Shown here: positions 27,867 to 36,275 of the stretch, piece by piece
Layout: each line of letters opens with the position of its first letter
Position numbering within the stretch: position 1 is the first letter of the stretch
Assembly (NCBI RefSeq): GCF_014635865.1
Contig: NZ_BMDQ01000001.1
Span: 1,054,001-1,118,000, forward strand
Direction of reading: 5' to 3'
From: Winogradskyella haliclonae
GTDB lineage: Bacteria > Bacteroidota > Bacteroidia > Flavobacteriales > Flavobacteriaceae
DNA length: 64,000 nucleotides
The notes under the pieces: generated by a model
What the model was told of the DNA's origin: nothing
The model's input: only the letters and a program-made list of their open reading frames with translations
Database searches by the model: none
Program-made: the position numbers and the translations under genes

Positions 27867-28193
27867 CTAGAAGATTATTATTCTGAAGCCATATACCTTT
27901 TTAAAAGTGTTATTTAGTATAGAGACGTATTCTCCGTTTTTTCCAAGGCTTATAAATTCTTTTCCTTTTGTAAACTCTTTTTTTGCTTGAATACTATCTG
28001 GATATTTTTCATAGATAGTATATTCATATAGTTGCCAATCATTGATTTTGTAATCTACTATCTCAGCTACATTAATTGGATTGGTTTTTTCTTCAATTTG
28101 ATTGCTTATAGAATCAGTTGTTTTCTCTAACTCTTGTGCGCTAATTGTAAGTCCAAAAAAAATAGCTGTAATAGCTAATAAAAAATGTTTCAT
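27867..28193 (-). CDS. N-terminal exported domain of the frameshifted nucleoside transporter
   Basis: From the ATG at 28193: a signal peptide (MKHFLLAITAIFFGLTISAQ) and about 85 residues of lipocalin-like beta sequence, ending abruptly at 27867. Adding one A to the run at 27898-27902 converts the tail from KKVYGFRI to KKGIWLQNNNLLVF and leads directly into the transporter frame. Bacteroidota CNT proteins often carry such an exported N-terminal domain. It lies 10 bp after the DUF151 gene. It may be a real mutation, a sequencing error, or (less likely) recoding. Confidence 0.7.
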   Translation of the reverse strand: MKHFLLAITAIFFGLTISAQELEKTTDSISNQIEEKTNPINVAEIVDYKINDWQLYEYTIYEKYPDSIQAKKEFTKGKEFISLGKNGEYVSILNNTFKKVYGFRIIIF

Positions 28194-28203
28194 GTGAGTG
28201 GGA

Positions 28204-28812
28204 TTAACGTTTAGAAATTTCGTCTCTAATCTTTGCAGCAACTTCATAGTCTTCATTAGCTACGGCTTCATCTAAAAGTGTATGTAATTCTTCTAAAGAC
28301 TTCTCTTTGTATATATCATCACCTAAGACCGTAGTTTCAATTTCTTCGGCAATAAGCTCATCCATTAAGATGCTATCTTGGTCTTCCTTTTTTGGATTTA
28401 CTTTAAGATAAATACCGGCTTTGTCTAAGATGTTTTTGTAGGTAAAAATTGGTGCTTGAAAACGTAGCGCTAATGCAATGGCATCACTTGTACGGGCATC
28501 TATGATTTCTTCGATACTATCACGCTCGCAAATAAGACTCGAATAAAAAACACCATCCACCAACTTGTGAATAATCACTTGTTTTACAATTATTTCGAAT
28601 CTATCTGAGAAATTTTTAAATAAATCATGAGTTAATGGTCGTGGTGGACGAATCTCTTTTTCTAGCGCAATAGCTATAGACTGAGCTTCAAAAGCACCAA
28701 TGACTATTGGTAATTTTCGATCACCATCCACCTCATTTAATATTAAAGCATAAGCGCCATTTTGGGTTTGGCTATACGAAATGCCTTTTATGTTTAAGCG
28801 TACTAAACTCAT
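28204..28812 (-). CDS. Bifunctional nuclease family protein (DUF151 with UVR motif)
   Basis: 202 residues. An N-terminal DUF151/bifunctional nuclease domain (about 1-135; LPIVIGAFEAQSIAIALE and DARTSDAIALALRFQAPIF) is followed by a C-terminal UvrB/UvrC-like helical hairpin (about 165-202, EELHTLLDEAVANEDYEVAA). This architecture is common in Bacteroidota. Some DUF151 members have DNase/RNase activity; the role here is unknown. Two palindromes (28819-28831, 28846-28857) lie just upstream. Downstream on the same strand is the nucleoside transporter, a suggestive pairing for nucleic-acid salvage. Confidence 0.88.
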   Translation of the reverse strand: MSLVRLNIKGISYSQTQNGAYALILNEVDGDRKLPIVIGAFEAQSIAIALEKEIRPPRPLTHDLFKNFSDRFEIIVKQVIIHKLVDGVFYSSLICERDSIEEIIDARTSDAIALALRFQAPIFTYKNILDKAGIYLKVNPKKEDQDSILMDELIAEEIETTVLGDDIYKEKSLEELHTLLDEAVANEDYEVAAKIRDEISKR

Positions 28813-28818
28813 AATTTA

Positions 28819-28857
28819 CTCGATAATCGAGGTTATAAATATTCTGAAGTTAACTTC
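28819..28857. promoter_or_regulatory. Paired palindromes upstream of the DUF151 nuclease gene
   Basis: CTCGAT-A-ATCGAG (28819-28831) is a perfect 13-bp palindrome 6 bp before the start codon, and GAAGTTAACTTC (28846-28857) is a perfect 12-bp palindrome 14 bp further upstream. They are candidate operators or leader hairpins; no regulator is assigned. Confidence 0.4.
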
Positions 28858-28905
28858 GAATAGGTTTGTTTTATTATCAATTTAATTTGAAATGTTGTAA
28901 AACAC

Positions 28906-28962
28906 AAAGAACTGTTTAAATTTTGACTTTACCAACTACTGGCTTTATCTAAACAGTTCTTT
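28906..28962. repeat. 13-bp perfect inverted repeat with 31-nt loop
   Basis: AAAGAACTGTTTA (28906-28918) and TAAACAGTTCTTT (28950-28962) are exact reverse complements. They lie 23 bp after the etfA stop. On the minus strand the tail after the stem is GTGTTTTAC, a poor T-run, so it could be a weak terminator of etfBA or a long hairpin protecting the mRNA end. Confidence 0.5.
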
Positions 28963-28984
28963 AGTTTATTTAAAGGTAAAAAAA

Positions 28985-29947
28985 TTAAGCGTTTTGCGCT
29001 TTAAAGGCTTTTAGTTTTTCTGTTAAAACAGGGACAACTTCAAACGCATCACCAACAATACCATAGTCTGCAGCCTTAAAGAAAGGAGCTTCAGGGTCTG
29101 TGTTAATTACGACTTTTACCTTTGAAGCACTGATGCCTGCCAAATGCTGAATAGCTCCCGAAATACCAATAGCAATGTATAGGTTTGTAGCAACTGGTTT
29201 TCCTGTTTGCCCTACGTGTTCGCTATGAGATCTCCAACCTAAATCAGAAACTGGTTTAGAACATGCAGTAGCTGCACCTAAAACTTCAGCAAGATTTTCT
29301 ACTAATCCCCAATTTTCAGGACCTTTTAATCCACGACCGCCAGAGACGACAACTTCTGCATCTGCAATAGTTACTTTTCCAACTGCCTTATCGACAGATT
29401 CAACAGATACTCCTGAATCTGCAATCGATGGTGAGAAATCTTCTACTGAAGCTGAACCTCCAGATTCAACTACACCAAAAGAATTATTAGATAAACCTAT
29501 TAACTTAACATCTGTGCTTATTTCTGTATTTGCAAAAGCCTTGTTGGTAAAAGCAGTACGTTTTACTGTAAAAGGAGAGAGGCTTGAAGGTTTCTCAACC
29601 ACATTAGAAACATAACCTGCTTCTAAGCCTACAGCTAATAAAGGCGCTAAATATTTACTATCTGCACTTGAGCTCAATACAGCTACAGTAGCACCTTCTT
29701 GCTTTGCTGCTTGTTCAATTACTGAAGCATATTGCTTGGCGTTAAAAGTGTTAAGCACGTCGTTATTGACGTTGAGAACTTTAGAAGCGCCGTAATTTCC
29801 TAAAGCATCAGTGTCATTTGCATTAATAGCAACAGCGGTAACGCTAGTTCCCATTTCATCTGCTATGGCTTTGGCGTAAGACACACATTCTAAAGCCGCT
29901 TTTTTTAATTTTCCGTTTTCTGATTCTGTATATACTAAAACTGACAT
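28985..29947 (-). CDS. etfA: Electron transfer flavoprotein subunit alpha
   Basis: 320 residues. Together with EtfB it carries electrons from acyl-CoA and other dehydrogenases to the quinone pool. The C-terminal FAD domain is clear: VVSGGRGLKGPENW, VGQTGKPVATNLYIAIGISGAIQHLAG and INTDPEAPFFKAADYGIVGD. The N-terminal domain (1-190) is of the EtfA type. It follows etfB by 41 bp on the same strand. Confidence 0.95.
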   Translation of the reverse strand: MSVLVYTESENGKLKKAALECVSYAKAIADEMGTSVTAVAINANDTDALGNYGASKVLNVNNDVLNTFNAKQYASVIEQAAKQEGATVAVLSSSADSKYLAPLLAVGLEAGYVSNVVEKPSSLSPFTVKRTAFTNKAFANTEISTDVKLIGLSNNSFGVVESGGSASVEDFSPSIADSGVSVESVDKAVGKVTIADAEVVVSGGRGLKGPENWGLVENLAEVLGAATACSKPVSDLGWRSHSEHVGQTGKPVATNLYIAIGISGAIQHLAGISASKVKVVINTDPEAPFFKAADYGIVGDAFEVVPVLTEKLKAFKAQNA

Positions 29948-29988
29948 ATTTTCTTTTTTAAAAGGTTATAAACTTATTCGATTAAAGA

Positions 29989-30735
29989 TTATATCACCTT
30001 TGCTTCGTTGTGAAGTAAGTTTATTAATTCATCTATATTATCTGCATCTACTAATTTCACAGCACCTTTAGGAGCTGGTTTTTCAAAGCTGTTTGCCGAA
30101 GTTTCGCTATTTGCACCAACAGGTTCAACAACATTTAATGGTTTTTTACGAGCCATCATAATACCTCTCATATTTGGTATGCGTAAATCACTTTCTTCTA
30201 CCAATCCTTTTTGCCCACCAATGACTAAAGGTAGTGACGTGTTTACAGTTTCTTTACCACCATCAATTTCTCTTACTGCTTTGGCATTTGTACCGTCAAC
30301 TTCAAGGCCTATGCAATTAGCTACGAAGTTAGCACCAGTTAAACCAGAAAGCATTCCAGGTACCATACCGCCATTATAATCAATAGACTCTCTACCAGCA
30401 ATAACTAAATCATAGCCACCGTCGGTAACCACCTTAGAAAGTTCTTTAGCAACTGCAAAACCATCTTTGGCTTCAGTATTAACACGTATTGCTGAATCTG
30501 CACCAATAGCTAATGCTTTACGTAATGTTGGCTCTGTTTCTGGTCCTCCAACATTCACAACATCGACAGATGCACCTTGCTTTTCTTTAAACCACATAGC
30601 ACGTGTTAAACCAAACTCGTCATTTGGGTTGATTACATATTGTACACCATTAGTATCAAACTGAGTATCACCATCAGTGAAGTTAATTTTTGATGTTGTA
30701 TCTGGTACATGACTAATACATACTAAAATCTTCAT
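29989..30735 (-). CDS. etfB: Electron transfer flavoprotein subunit beta
   Basis: 248 residues, the usual EtfB length. Typical segments: INPNDEFGLTRAMWFKE, IAGRESIDYNGGMVPGMLSGL (AMP-binding region) and the recognition-loop area VIGGQKGLVEESDLRIPNMRGIMMARKKPL. It is first in the etfBA operon and divergent from the pyruvate dehydrogenase gene. A perfect 16-bp palindrome lies 39 bp upstream. Confidence 0.95.
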   Translation of the reverse strand: MKILVCISHVPDTTSKINFTDGDTQFDTNGVQYVINPNDEFGLTRAMWFKEKQGASVDVVNVGGPETEPTLRKALAIGADSAIRVNTEAKDGFAVAKELSKVVTDGGYDLVIAGRESIDYNGGMVPGMLSGLTGANFVANCIGLEVDGTNAKAVREIDGGKETVNTSLPLVIGGQKGLVEESDLRIPNMRGIMMARKKPLNVVEPVGANSETSANSFEKPAPKGAVKLVDADNIDELINLLHNEAKVI

Positions 30736-30774
30736 AACTGTTCTTTTATCTTTTTATATAATATGATTTTGTTA

Positions 30775-30790
30775 ACGATAACGTTATCGT
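30775..30790. promoter_or_regulatory. 16-bp perfect palindrome between etfB and pdhB
   Basis: ACGATAACGTTATCGT is its own reverse complement and sits 40 bp upstream of the etfB start, in the 240-bp divergent gap. The even symmetry with a central CG resembles LacI-type operators, but the bound factor is unknown. Confidence 0.5.
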
Positions 30791-30945
30791 AATTTTTGCT
30801 TAAACACTTTGTTTTATAGGGTTTTAAGTACAAAAACCATCTACAAATAAAGCGGTTACGAAGATATGCACTTTTTTTCAAATATTTACTATGCGTGCAT
30901 AATAAATTTTAAAGAAATTTCATTTATATAATTTTTCATTATTCC

Positions 30946-30953
30946 TATTTTTG
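30946..30953 (+). promoter_or_regulatory. Possible -7 element of the pdhB promoter
   Basis: TATTTTTG is an exact match to the Bacteroidota -7 consensus TAnnTTTG, 22 bp before the start at 30976. No TTG is seen at the right distance upstream, so the -33 element is weak. Confidence 0.4.
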
Positions 30954-30975
30954 CTTTTCGATTAAAACTACAAGT

Positions 30976-31953
30976 ATGAAGACGATTCAATTTAGAGAGG
31001 CAATAGCTGAAGCCATGAGCGAAGAAATGCGCAGAGATGAAAGCATTTACCTAATGGGCGAGGAAGTTGCAGAATATAATGGTGCTTATAAAGCATCTAA
31101 AGGCATGCTTGACGAGTTTGGAGCTAAGCGCGTTATAGATACACCAATTGCCGAACTTGGTTTTGCAGGAGTAGCAATTGGGTCTACAATGACAGGCAAC
31201 AGACCTATTGTAGAGTATATGACGTTTAATTTCTCTCTAGTTGGTATCGATCAAATCATTAATAATGCTGCAAAAATCAGACAAATGTCAGGCGGACAGT
31301 TTAAATGTCCAATTGTATTTAGAGGTCCAACGGCTTCTGCTGGTCAGTTAGCAGCGACACATTCTCAAGCGTTTGAGAACTGGTTTGCAAATACACCAGG
31401 CCTTAAAGTAGTAGTGCCATCAAATCCATATGATGCAAAAGGATTATTAAAATCTGCAATTAGAGATGATGATCCAGTTATTTTTATGGAGAGTGAGCAA
31501 ATGTATGGCGATAAAGGTGAAGTGCCTGAAGGCGAATACACAATTCCATTAGGAGTTGCAGAAATTAAACGTGAAGGTACAGATGTTACTATCGTATCTT
31601 TCGGAAAGATTATAAAAGAAGCTTATAAAGCTGCTGACGAATTAGAAAAGGAAGGTATTTCTTGCGAAATTATTGATTTACGAACGGTACGTCCAATGGA
31701 TAGAAAAGCAGTTTTAGAATCTGTAAAGAAAACGAATCGTTTAGTAGTTTTAGAAGAAGCTTGGCCATTTGGTAACGTAGCAACAGAAATTACCTATTTA
31801 GTACAATCTGAAGCTTTCGATTATTTAGATGCGCCAATTGTAAAAATAAATACGGCGGATACGCCAGCACCATATTCGCCAGTTTTGTTAGCAGAATGGT
31901 TACCAAATCATACCGATGTTATAAAAGCTGTTAAAAAAGTAATGTACAAATAA
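30976..31953 (+). CDS. pdhB: Pyruvate dehydrogenase E1 component, beta subunit
   Basis: A 325-residue transketolase-like beta subunit of the 2-oxo acid dehydrogenase E1. The start MKTIQFREAIAEAMSEEMRRD, the segment RGPTASAGQLAATHSQAFENWF and the C-terminal EEAWPFGNVATEI are typical. In the complex it decarboxylates pyruvate with ThDP, feeding acetyl-CoA synthesis. No alpha subunit gene is adjacent, as is common in Flavobacteriaceae where it lies elsewhere. It is monocistronic and ends in a strong terminator. Confidence 0.93.
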   Translation: MKTIQFREAIAEAMSEEMRRDESIYLMGEEVAEYNGAYKASKGMLDEFGAKRVIDTPIAELGFAGVAIGSTMTGNRPIVEYMTFNFSLVGIDQIINNAAKIRQMSGGQFKCPIVFRGPTASAGQLAATHSQAFENWFANTPGLKVVVPSNPYDAKGLLKSAIRDDDPVIFMESEQMYGDKGEVPEGEYTIPLGVAEIKREGTDVTIVSFGKIIKEAYKAADELEKEGISCEIIDLRTVRPMDRKAVLESVKKTNRLVVLEEAWPFGNVATEITYLVQSEAFDYLDAPIVKINTADTPAPYSPVLLAEWLPNHTDVIKAVKKVMYK

Positions 31954-31980
31954 ATAAATTGCAGATTTCTGCGTTACATA

Positions 31981-32035
31981 AACTTCATCTTCTATTGTAA
32001 TTTAAGTTTAGCACAATAGTTGATGAAGTTTTTTT
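31981..32035 (+). terminator. Intrinsic terminator after pdhB
   Basis: AACTTCATC (31981-31989) pairs with GATGAAGTT (32022-32030), with an inner ATTGT/ACAAT pair, and is followed by five more T. The next start codon is only 3 nt after the T-run. Confidence 0.8.
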
Positions 32036-32038
32036 GAT

Positions 32039-34549
32039 ATGAAGCATAAACTACTCTTACTTATTGTAATCTTAAATTCTGCTTTTGTACTGGCACAGAC
32101 AAAAGTTAGCGGTTACGTTTTTGATGAATATAATGAACCTGTTGCATACGCAAGTGTAATTTTTAAAGGTTCTACAATTGGTACCACAACTAATGAAAAC
32201 GGTAAATTCTATTTAGAGTCTGACGAAAATTGGAAGACGATTGAAGTGTCTTTTCTAGGTTATGAAATATTGACGTATCAATTACCTAAACGTGTTAATT
32301 ACGACTTAAAATTCACCCTAAAAGAAGAAGCGGCCGCTCTAGATGCAGTGGTTATTGTTACAGGTAAGCAGTCTAAAAAAGCCTCTGAAAATCCTGCGAT
32401 TGCGATACTTCAAAAAATTTGGGAACGTAAACGGCAAAATGGGTTAAAGCAGTTTAAACAATACGAATACGACCAATACGAAAAAGTTGAGTTTGATTTA
32501 AATACCATAGATAGTGCTCTTATAAAGAGTAAGCTTTTTAGAGGTATGGAATTTGTTTTTGAAGAGGTAGATACCTCGCGAGTTACAGGTAAAACCTATT
32601 TACCAATATTCTTAAATGAGTCAGTAAAAAAAGTTTCGGGCGATAATTTGCTTGGAAAAAAACGAGAAGATTTAATAGGAAATAAAAACTCTGGTTTTAG
32701 TAATAATCAAATCATAATAGACTTTATTGACGACTTATATTCTGATTATAATGTTTATGATAATTACCTTAAGTTCTTTGATAAGAGTTTTGTAAGTCCA
32801 CTGAGTCGTACAGGTGTTCAGACTTATAACTATGTGCTTTCGGATAGTGCTTTTATAGATAATAAATGGTGTTATAATATTATTTATTATCCAAGACGAA
32901 AAAATGAATTGACTTTTAAAGGGGACTTTTGGGTCAATGATTCTACCTATGCCATTAAAGAGATTAATCTTCAAGCTTCAAAAAGCGCAAATATAAACTG
33001 GGTAAAAGAAATCTATATTGAGCAAGAATTTGATGTACTTAATGATTCTCTGTTTTTAATCAAGCGTGATTATTTTCTGTCTGATTTTGCATTAAATAAA
33101 AAGGAGAAGTCTAGAGGTGTTTATGGAAAACGAACAACACTTTATGATAATTACAAATTTGATCAGCCTAAAGACTCAAAATATTACGATAAAGTTGTGT
33201 ATAACTATGATGCAGATGTCTATAATCGTGAAGAAGATTTTTGGCAAAAGAATAGGCTAGAAGCGTTAAATAAAGACGAAAAAGGTGTCTATAAAATGTT
33301 AGACACGCTAAAAACCGTAAAGAAGTTTAAAAGGCTATATAACTTAGGAAGTATTTTGGCATCGGGTTACATAGAGTTTCCGAGTTTAAACCTTGATTAT
33401 GGACCTATATTTTCAACGTTTGGGTTTAATGATGTAGAAGGTTTACGATTACGAGCAGGCGGACGTACGTATTTTGGGCCTAATGATTTATGGCGACTAG
33501 AAGGCTTTTTGGCATACGGGTTTAGAGATGATAAGTTTAAATATGGTATTTCGGGGAAATGGTTACTTGACAAGAAAAGTCGACTTACTATTTTTGGAGG
33601 AAACCGACGTGATGTCGAACAAATAGGAGCCAGCCTTACAAGTTCTACGGATGTTCTTGGTCGAAGCTTGGCATCATCTGCGGTGATAGGTACAGGTGCT
33701 AACGATAAACTGACCAATATTAACCTTACTAACCTTGGCTTTTCTATAGAACCATTACGTAATTTTGTATTACGTTTAGATGGAAGTTATCGGGAGTTAC
33801 GCTCTGCATCACCAACGTTTAGTTTAGACTATAATGACCCTGACACCGTAAGTGGTGTCTCATCACAAGTTAATCAGTTTGAAACAAGACTTTCAGCAGC
33901 TTATTATCCTAAGCGACAGATGACTGGTTTTGGAGTAGAGCGAAAGGAGAAGAACGATAATTTTGCGCGACTATTTGCACAAATTAGTCGTGGAGATAAA
34001 GAGTTTTTAAATAGTGATTTTGATTATACAAAAGTACAATTCTCGTATATTCAACCTTGGCAAGTTGGAGGTTTTGGACGTTTAACTACATCAGTAGAGG
34101 CAGGTAAAACTTTTGGAGAAGTCCCATTAGCCCTACTAAGTGTTGTGCCTGGTAATCAAACGTTCTTTTCTATATACAATACATTTCCTCAGTTAGATTT
34201 TTATGAGTTTGTAACAGATACATATACGTCTTTGCATATAGAACATAATTTTAATGGTCGTGTGTTTTCACGTATTCCATTCTTGAAAAAGTATAATCTA
34301 AGAGCTGTTTTAGGTGTGCGTGGTGTTTGGGGCGAGTTATCTGACGAAAACAGATTGTTAAGTACAACTGGAAACCCAGCTGAGATAGTTTTAAGAGCGC
34401 CAGATTCTCGAGTGTATTATGAATATAGCGTTGGTGTTGCCAATATCTTTAAAGTTTTGCGAATAGATTTTAATTTTAGAGGAAATTATCTAGATTTACC
34501 TGATGCTAGACGTTTTGGTATTACTGGAAGCTTTGGGTTCTTCTTTTAG
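32039..34549 (+). CDS. Outer-membrane protein with carboxypeptidase-regulatory-like domain (DUF5686-like)
   Basis: 836 residues. A signal peptide (1-19) is followed by a carboxypeptidase D regulatory-like domain (about 22-100, VSGYVFDEYNEPVAYASV) and a long region rich in alternating beta strands ending in an aromatic residue (SFGFFF), as expected for an outer-membrane barrel. It fits the DUF5686 family of Bacteroidota. There is no TonB plug. Function is unknown; a role in outer-membrane assembly or adhesion is speculation. The start abuts the pdhB terminator. Confidence 0.78.
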   Translation: MKHKLLLLIVILNSAFVLAQTKVSGYVFDEYNEPVAYASVIFKGSTIGTTTNENGKFYLESDENWKTIEVSFLGYEILTYQLPKRVNYDLKFTLKEEAAALDAVVIVTGKQSKKASENPAIAILQKIWERKRQNGLKQFKQYEYDQYEKVEFDLNTIDSALIKSKLFRGMEFVFEEVDTSRVTGKTYLPIFLNESVKKVSGDNLLGKKREDLIGNKNSGFSNNQIIIDFIDDLYSDYNVYDNYLKFFDKSFVSPLSRTGVQTYNYVLSDSAFIDNKWCYNIIYYPRRKNELTFKGDFWVNDSTYAIKEINLQASKSANINWVKEIYIEQEFDVLNDSLFLIKRDYFLSDFALNKKEKSRGVYGKRTTLYDNYKFDQPKDSKYYDKVVYNYDADVYNREEDFWQKNRLEALNKDEKGVYKMLDTLKTVKKFKRLYNLGSILASGYIEFPSLNLDYGPIFSTFGFNDVEGLRLRAGGRTYFGPNDLWRLEGFLAYGFRDDKFKYGISGKWLLDKKSRLTIFGGNRRDVEQIGASLTSSTDVLGRSLASSAVIGTGANDKLTNINLTNLGFSIEPLRNFVLRLDGSYRELRSASPTFSLDYNDPDTVSGVSSQVNQFETRLSAAYYPKRQMTGFGVERKEKNDNFARLFAQISRGDKEFLNSDFDYTKVQFSYIQPWQVGGFGRLTTSVEAGKTFGEVPLALLSVVPGNQTFFSIYNTFPQLDFYEFVTDTYTSLHIEHNFNGRVFSRIPFLKKYNLRAVLGVRGVWGELSDENRLLSTTGNPAEIVLRAPDSRVYYEYSVGVANIFKVLRIDFNFRGNYLDLPDARRFGITGSFGFFF

Positions 34550-34552
34550 GGC

Positions 34553-35080
34553 TTAATTATTCTTGAACGCATCAAAATTGTTTATGTCCCTAGCTTTTTG
34601 ATATGCTTCTTCGCCTATGGTATTTCCTTCACTAGAATCATAATCCATTAGTATTTTCCATGTATTATTTTCTTTTATAAAAATAACATGAAATTGGCCA
34701 TAATATGATTTTGGTGATTTCCCGTTTTCAATTCGGGTAAGTTTATAGACACCTCTTTCACTTGCGGTAGAGTCATTGCTTATCCTTTCAAAAAAACGAA
34801 GCGCAATAGTATTAGAGGTTTTGTTTTCTCTTGCTCTATCAAAAGTAGCTTTGTAATTGTTGATATAAGTTTTATAATCTGTAATTCTATTTCCACCAGA
34901 TATACGAATTAATTTTTCAGAATGTATATTGGCCATTAGCGTATAATCTAAGTTGTCAAAAGCCTTATAAAATTTCTCCCAAGTTTTATTGATGTCTTTA
35001 AGATTAGTCAAAGACTGGGAATGGCTTTGTAAGGCAAATAGACTTATAAGAGCGATAAATAACAACAGCTTTTTAGACAT
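34553..35080 (-). CDS. Exported NTF2/SnoaL-like domain protein
   Basis: 175 residues with a signal peptide (1-21). The rest has the pattern of an NTF2-like cone fold (WEKFYKAFDNLDYTLMANIHSEKLIRI ... FHVIFIKENNTWKILMDYDS). Such domains can be enzymes, ligand binders or inert scaffolds; no catalytic residues are recognisable. It is convergent with the DUF5686-like gene, 3 bp apart. Confidence 0.65.
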   Translation of the reverse strand: MSKKLLLFIALISLFALQSHSQSLTNLKDINKTWEKFYKAFDNLDYTLMANIHSEKLIRISGGNRITDYKTYINNYKATFDRARENKTSNTIALRFFERISNDSTASERGVYKLTRIENGKSPKSYYGQFHVIFIKENNTWKILMDYDSSEGNTIGEEAYQKARDINNFDAFKNN

Positions 35081-35234
35081 AAATTTAGACCTTGATGAAT
35101 TGAATTAAAGATAGTAAAAATGTAGGAGTCTAAATTTTTCTATGAATATTTTAGTGTGACGAAGCTCTTAAACAATTAATTATTTAACCCGTTATGAGAT
35201 TACATTTTGCTTGTTTTTATGTATTCATTCAAAA

Positions 35235-36266
35235 TTAGTTCTCAGAAAACCGCTTTACTTTATAGACATAACTTGCCACAAGTTGATCGTCTATACTTAA
35301 ATGAATGTCATAAAAACCATACTTTGTAAGATTGTGTTTTACATAGAGTATTTGGTTTTTTATAATATAGTTATCTGGCACTACAGTTTTGTTACTAACC
35401 CCATCATCTATGTCTAGAGAGATTTTCTTAGGGTTGATGTTGGGTTTTAGTAAGCATTCTAAATTCATGGTATAGTTACGAGGCACTTCATTGTATAATT
35501 TTTGAGGAGTTTTATGTTCAGTGAGTAATTTATAGGCTTCATTATATACAATAGGTGCTTCTAAAAAATCTGTAAAAGTTGGTTGCGCATCGTTAAACAA
35601 AAACCATTCTGCTTCTAAAGGAAAATGATTAATAGCAAACAATCTAGGCGGTGCTAAAAAGAGACCGTTGTTGTAATCAAACTTAAATCTACCATTATCT
35701 AAATTTTGTACGCCACTTGCCCAAGTTGGGTCACTTAGGTACCATTTGCCGTCTAGTTTTACAGCATTCCAGCTGTGGTTTGGATATCTAAGGTCTTCAG
35801 GATTTCCAGAGCTTGTTTTTGCAAAACCATTAATAATTTTACAATCAATATTTACCAATTGACTCAAGGTTTTTACCATGTATGCGTAGCCTGTGCATAT
35901 GGTACGCTTTCTTTTGAGAAGTGTTTTAAAAATCCTTTTTTTAAATTTTTCGTTCCATGCTTCAAGTTTTAGGCTATCATCTTGGTAGCGTTTACGCTTA
36001 CGTTTGTTTTTTGCGTAAAGTCCGTAGTCGTTTTTAACATTGGTACAAACCCATAGGTAGATGGCTCTAAACCGCTCAGCATCGGTTTCCAAACTATTGG
36101 TGAGATTATATACCAATTCTGGCAAATCGTCTAATGAAGCACCTCTGTTAGCCATAGCAAGGCTATCTGCTTTTTTAAAACTGACATGGTTAAAGTCCCA
36201 AGCTTGAGCTTGACCTATCAGCACAAAAACGAATAGTATTCCACTAAAAAAATAACGAAATTTCAT
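35235..36266 (-). CDS. Exported transglutaminase-like (Cys-His-Asp) protein
   Basis: 343 residues with a signal peptide (1-22). It has the transglutaminase/protease-like core with catalytic triad candidates C124 (RTICTGYAYM), H164 (YPNHSWNAV) and D179 (WYLSDPTW), followed by a C-terminal beta-rich region (about 250-343). It is probably periplasmic, acting on proteins or peptides; the substrate is unknown. It follows a small carboxypeptidase-regulatory-like gene by 9 bp, which suggests a two-gene operon. Confidence 0.82.
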   Translation of the reverse strand: MKFRYFFSGILFVFVLIGQAQAWDFNHVSFKKADSLAMANRGASLDDLPELVYNLTNSLETDAERFRAIYLWVCTNVKNDYGLYAKNKRKRKRYQDDSLKLEAWNEKFKKRIFKTLLKRKRTICTGYAYMVKTLSQLVNIDCKIINGFAKTSSGNPEDLRYPNHSWNAVKLDGKWYLSDPTWASGVQNLDNGRFKFDYNNGLFLAPPRLFAINHFPLEAEWFLFNDAQPTFTDFLEAPIVYNEAYKLLTEHKTPQKLYNEVPRNYTMNLECLLKPNINPKKISLDIDDGVSNKTVVPDNYIIKNQILYVKHNLTKYGFYDIHLSIDDQLVASYVYKVKRFSEN

Positions 36267-36275
36267 CCAGAGGGT

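Noticed and set aside
27897-27906. Programmed -1 frameshift in the nucleoside transporter gene
   Set aside because: In the reading frame the codons are TTT AAA AAG, which do not form a canonical X XXY YYZ heptamer, and no frameshift product is known for this family. Mutation or sequencing error is simpler.
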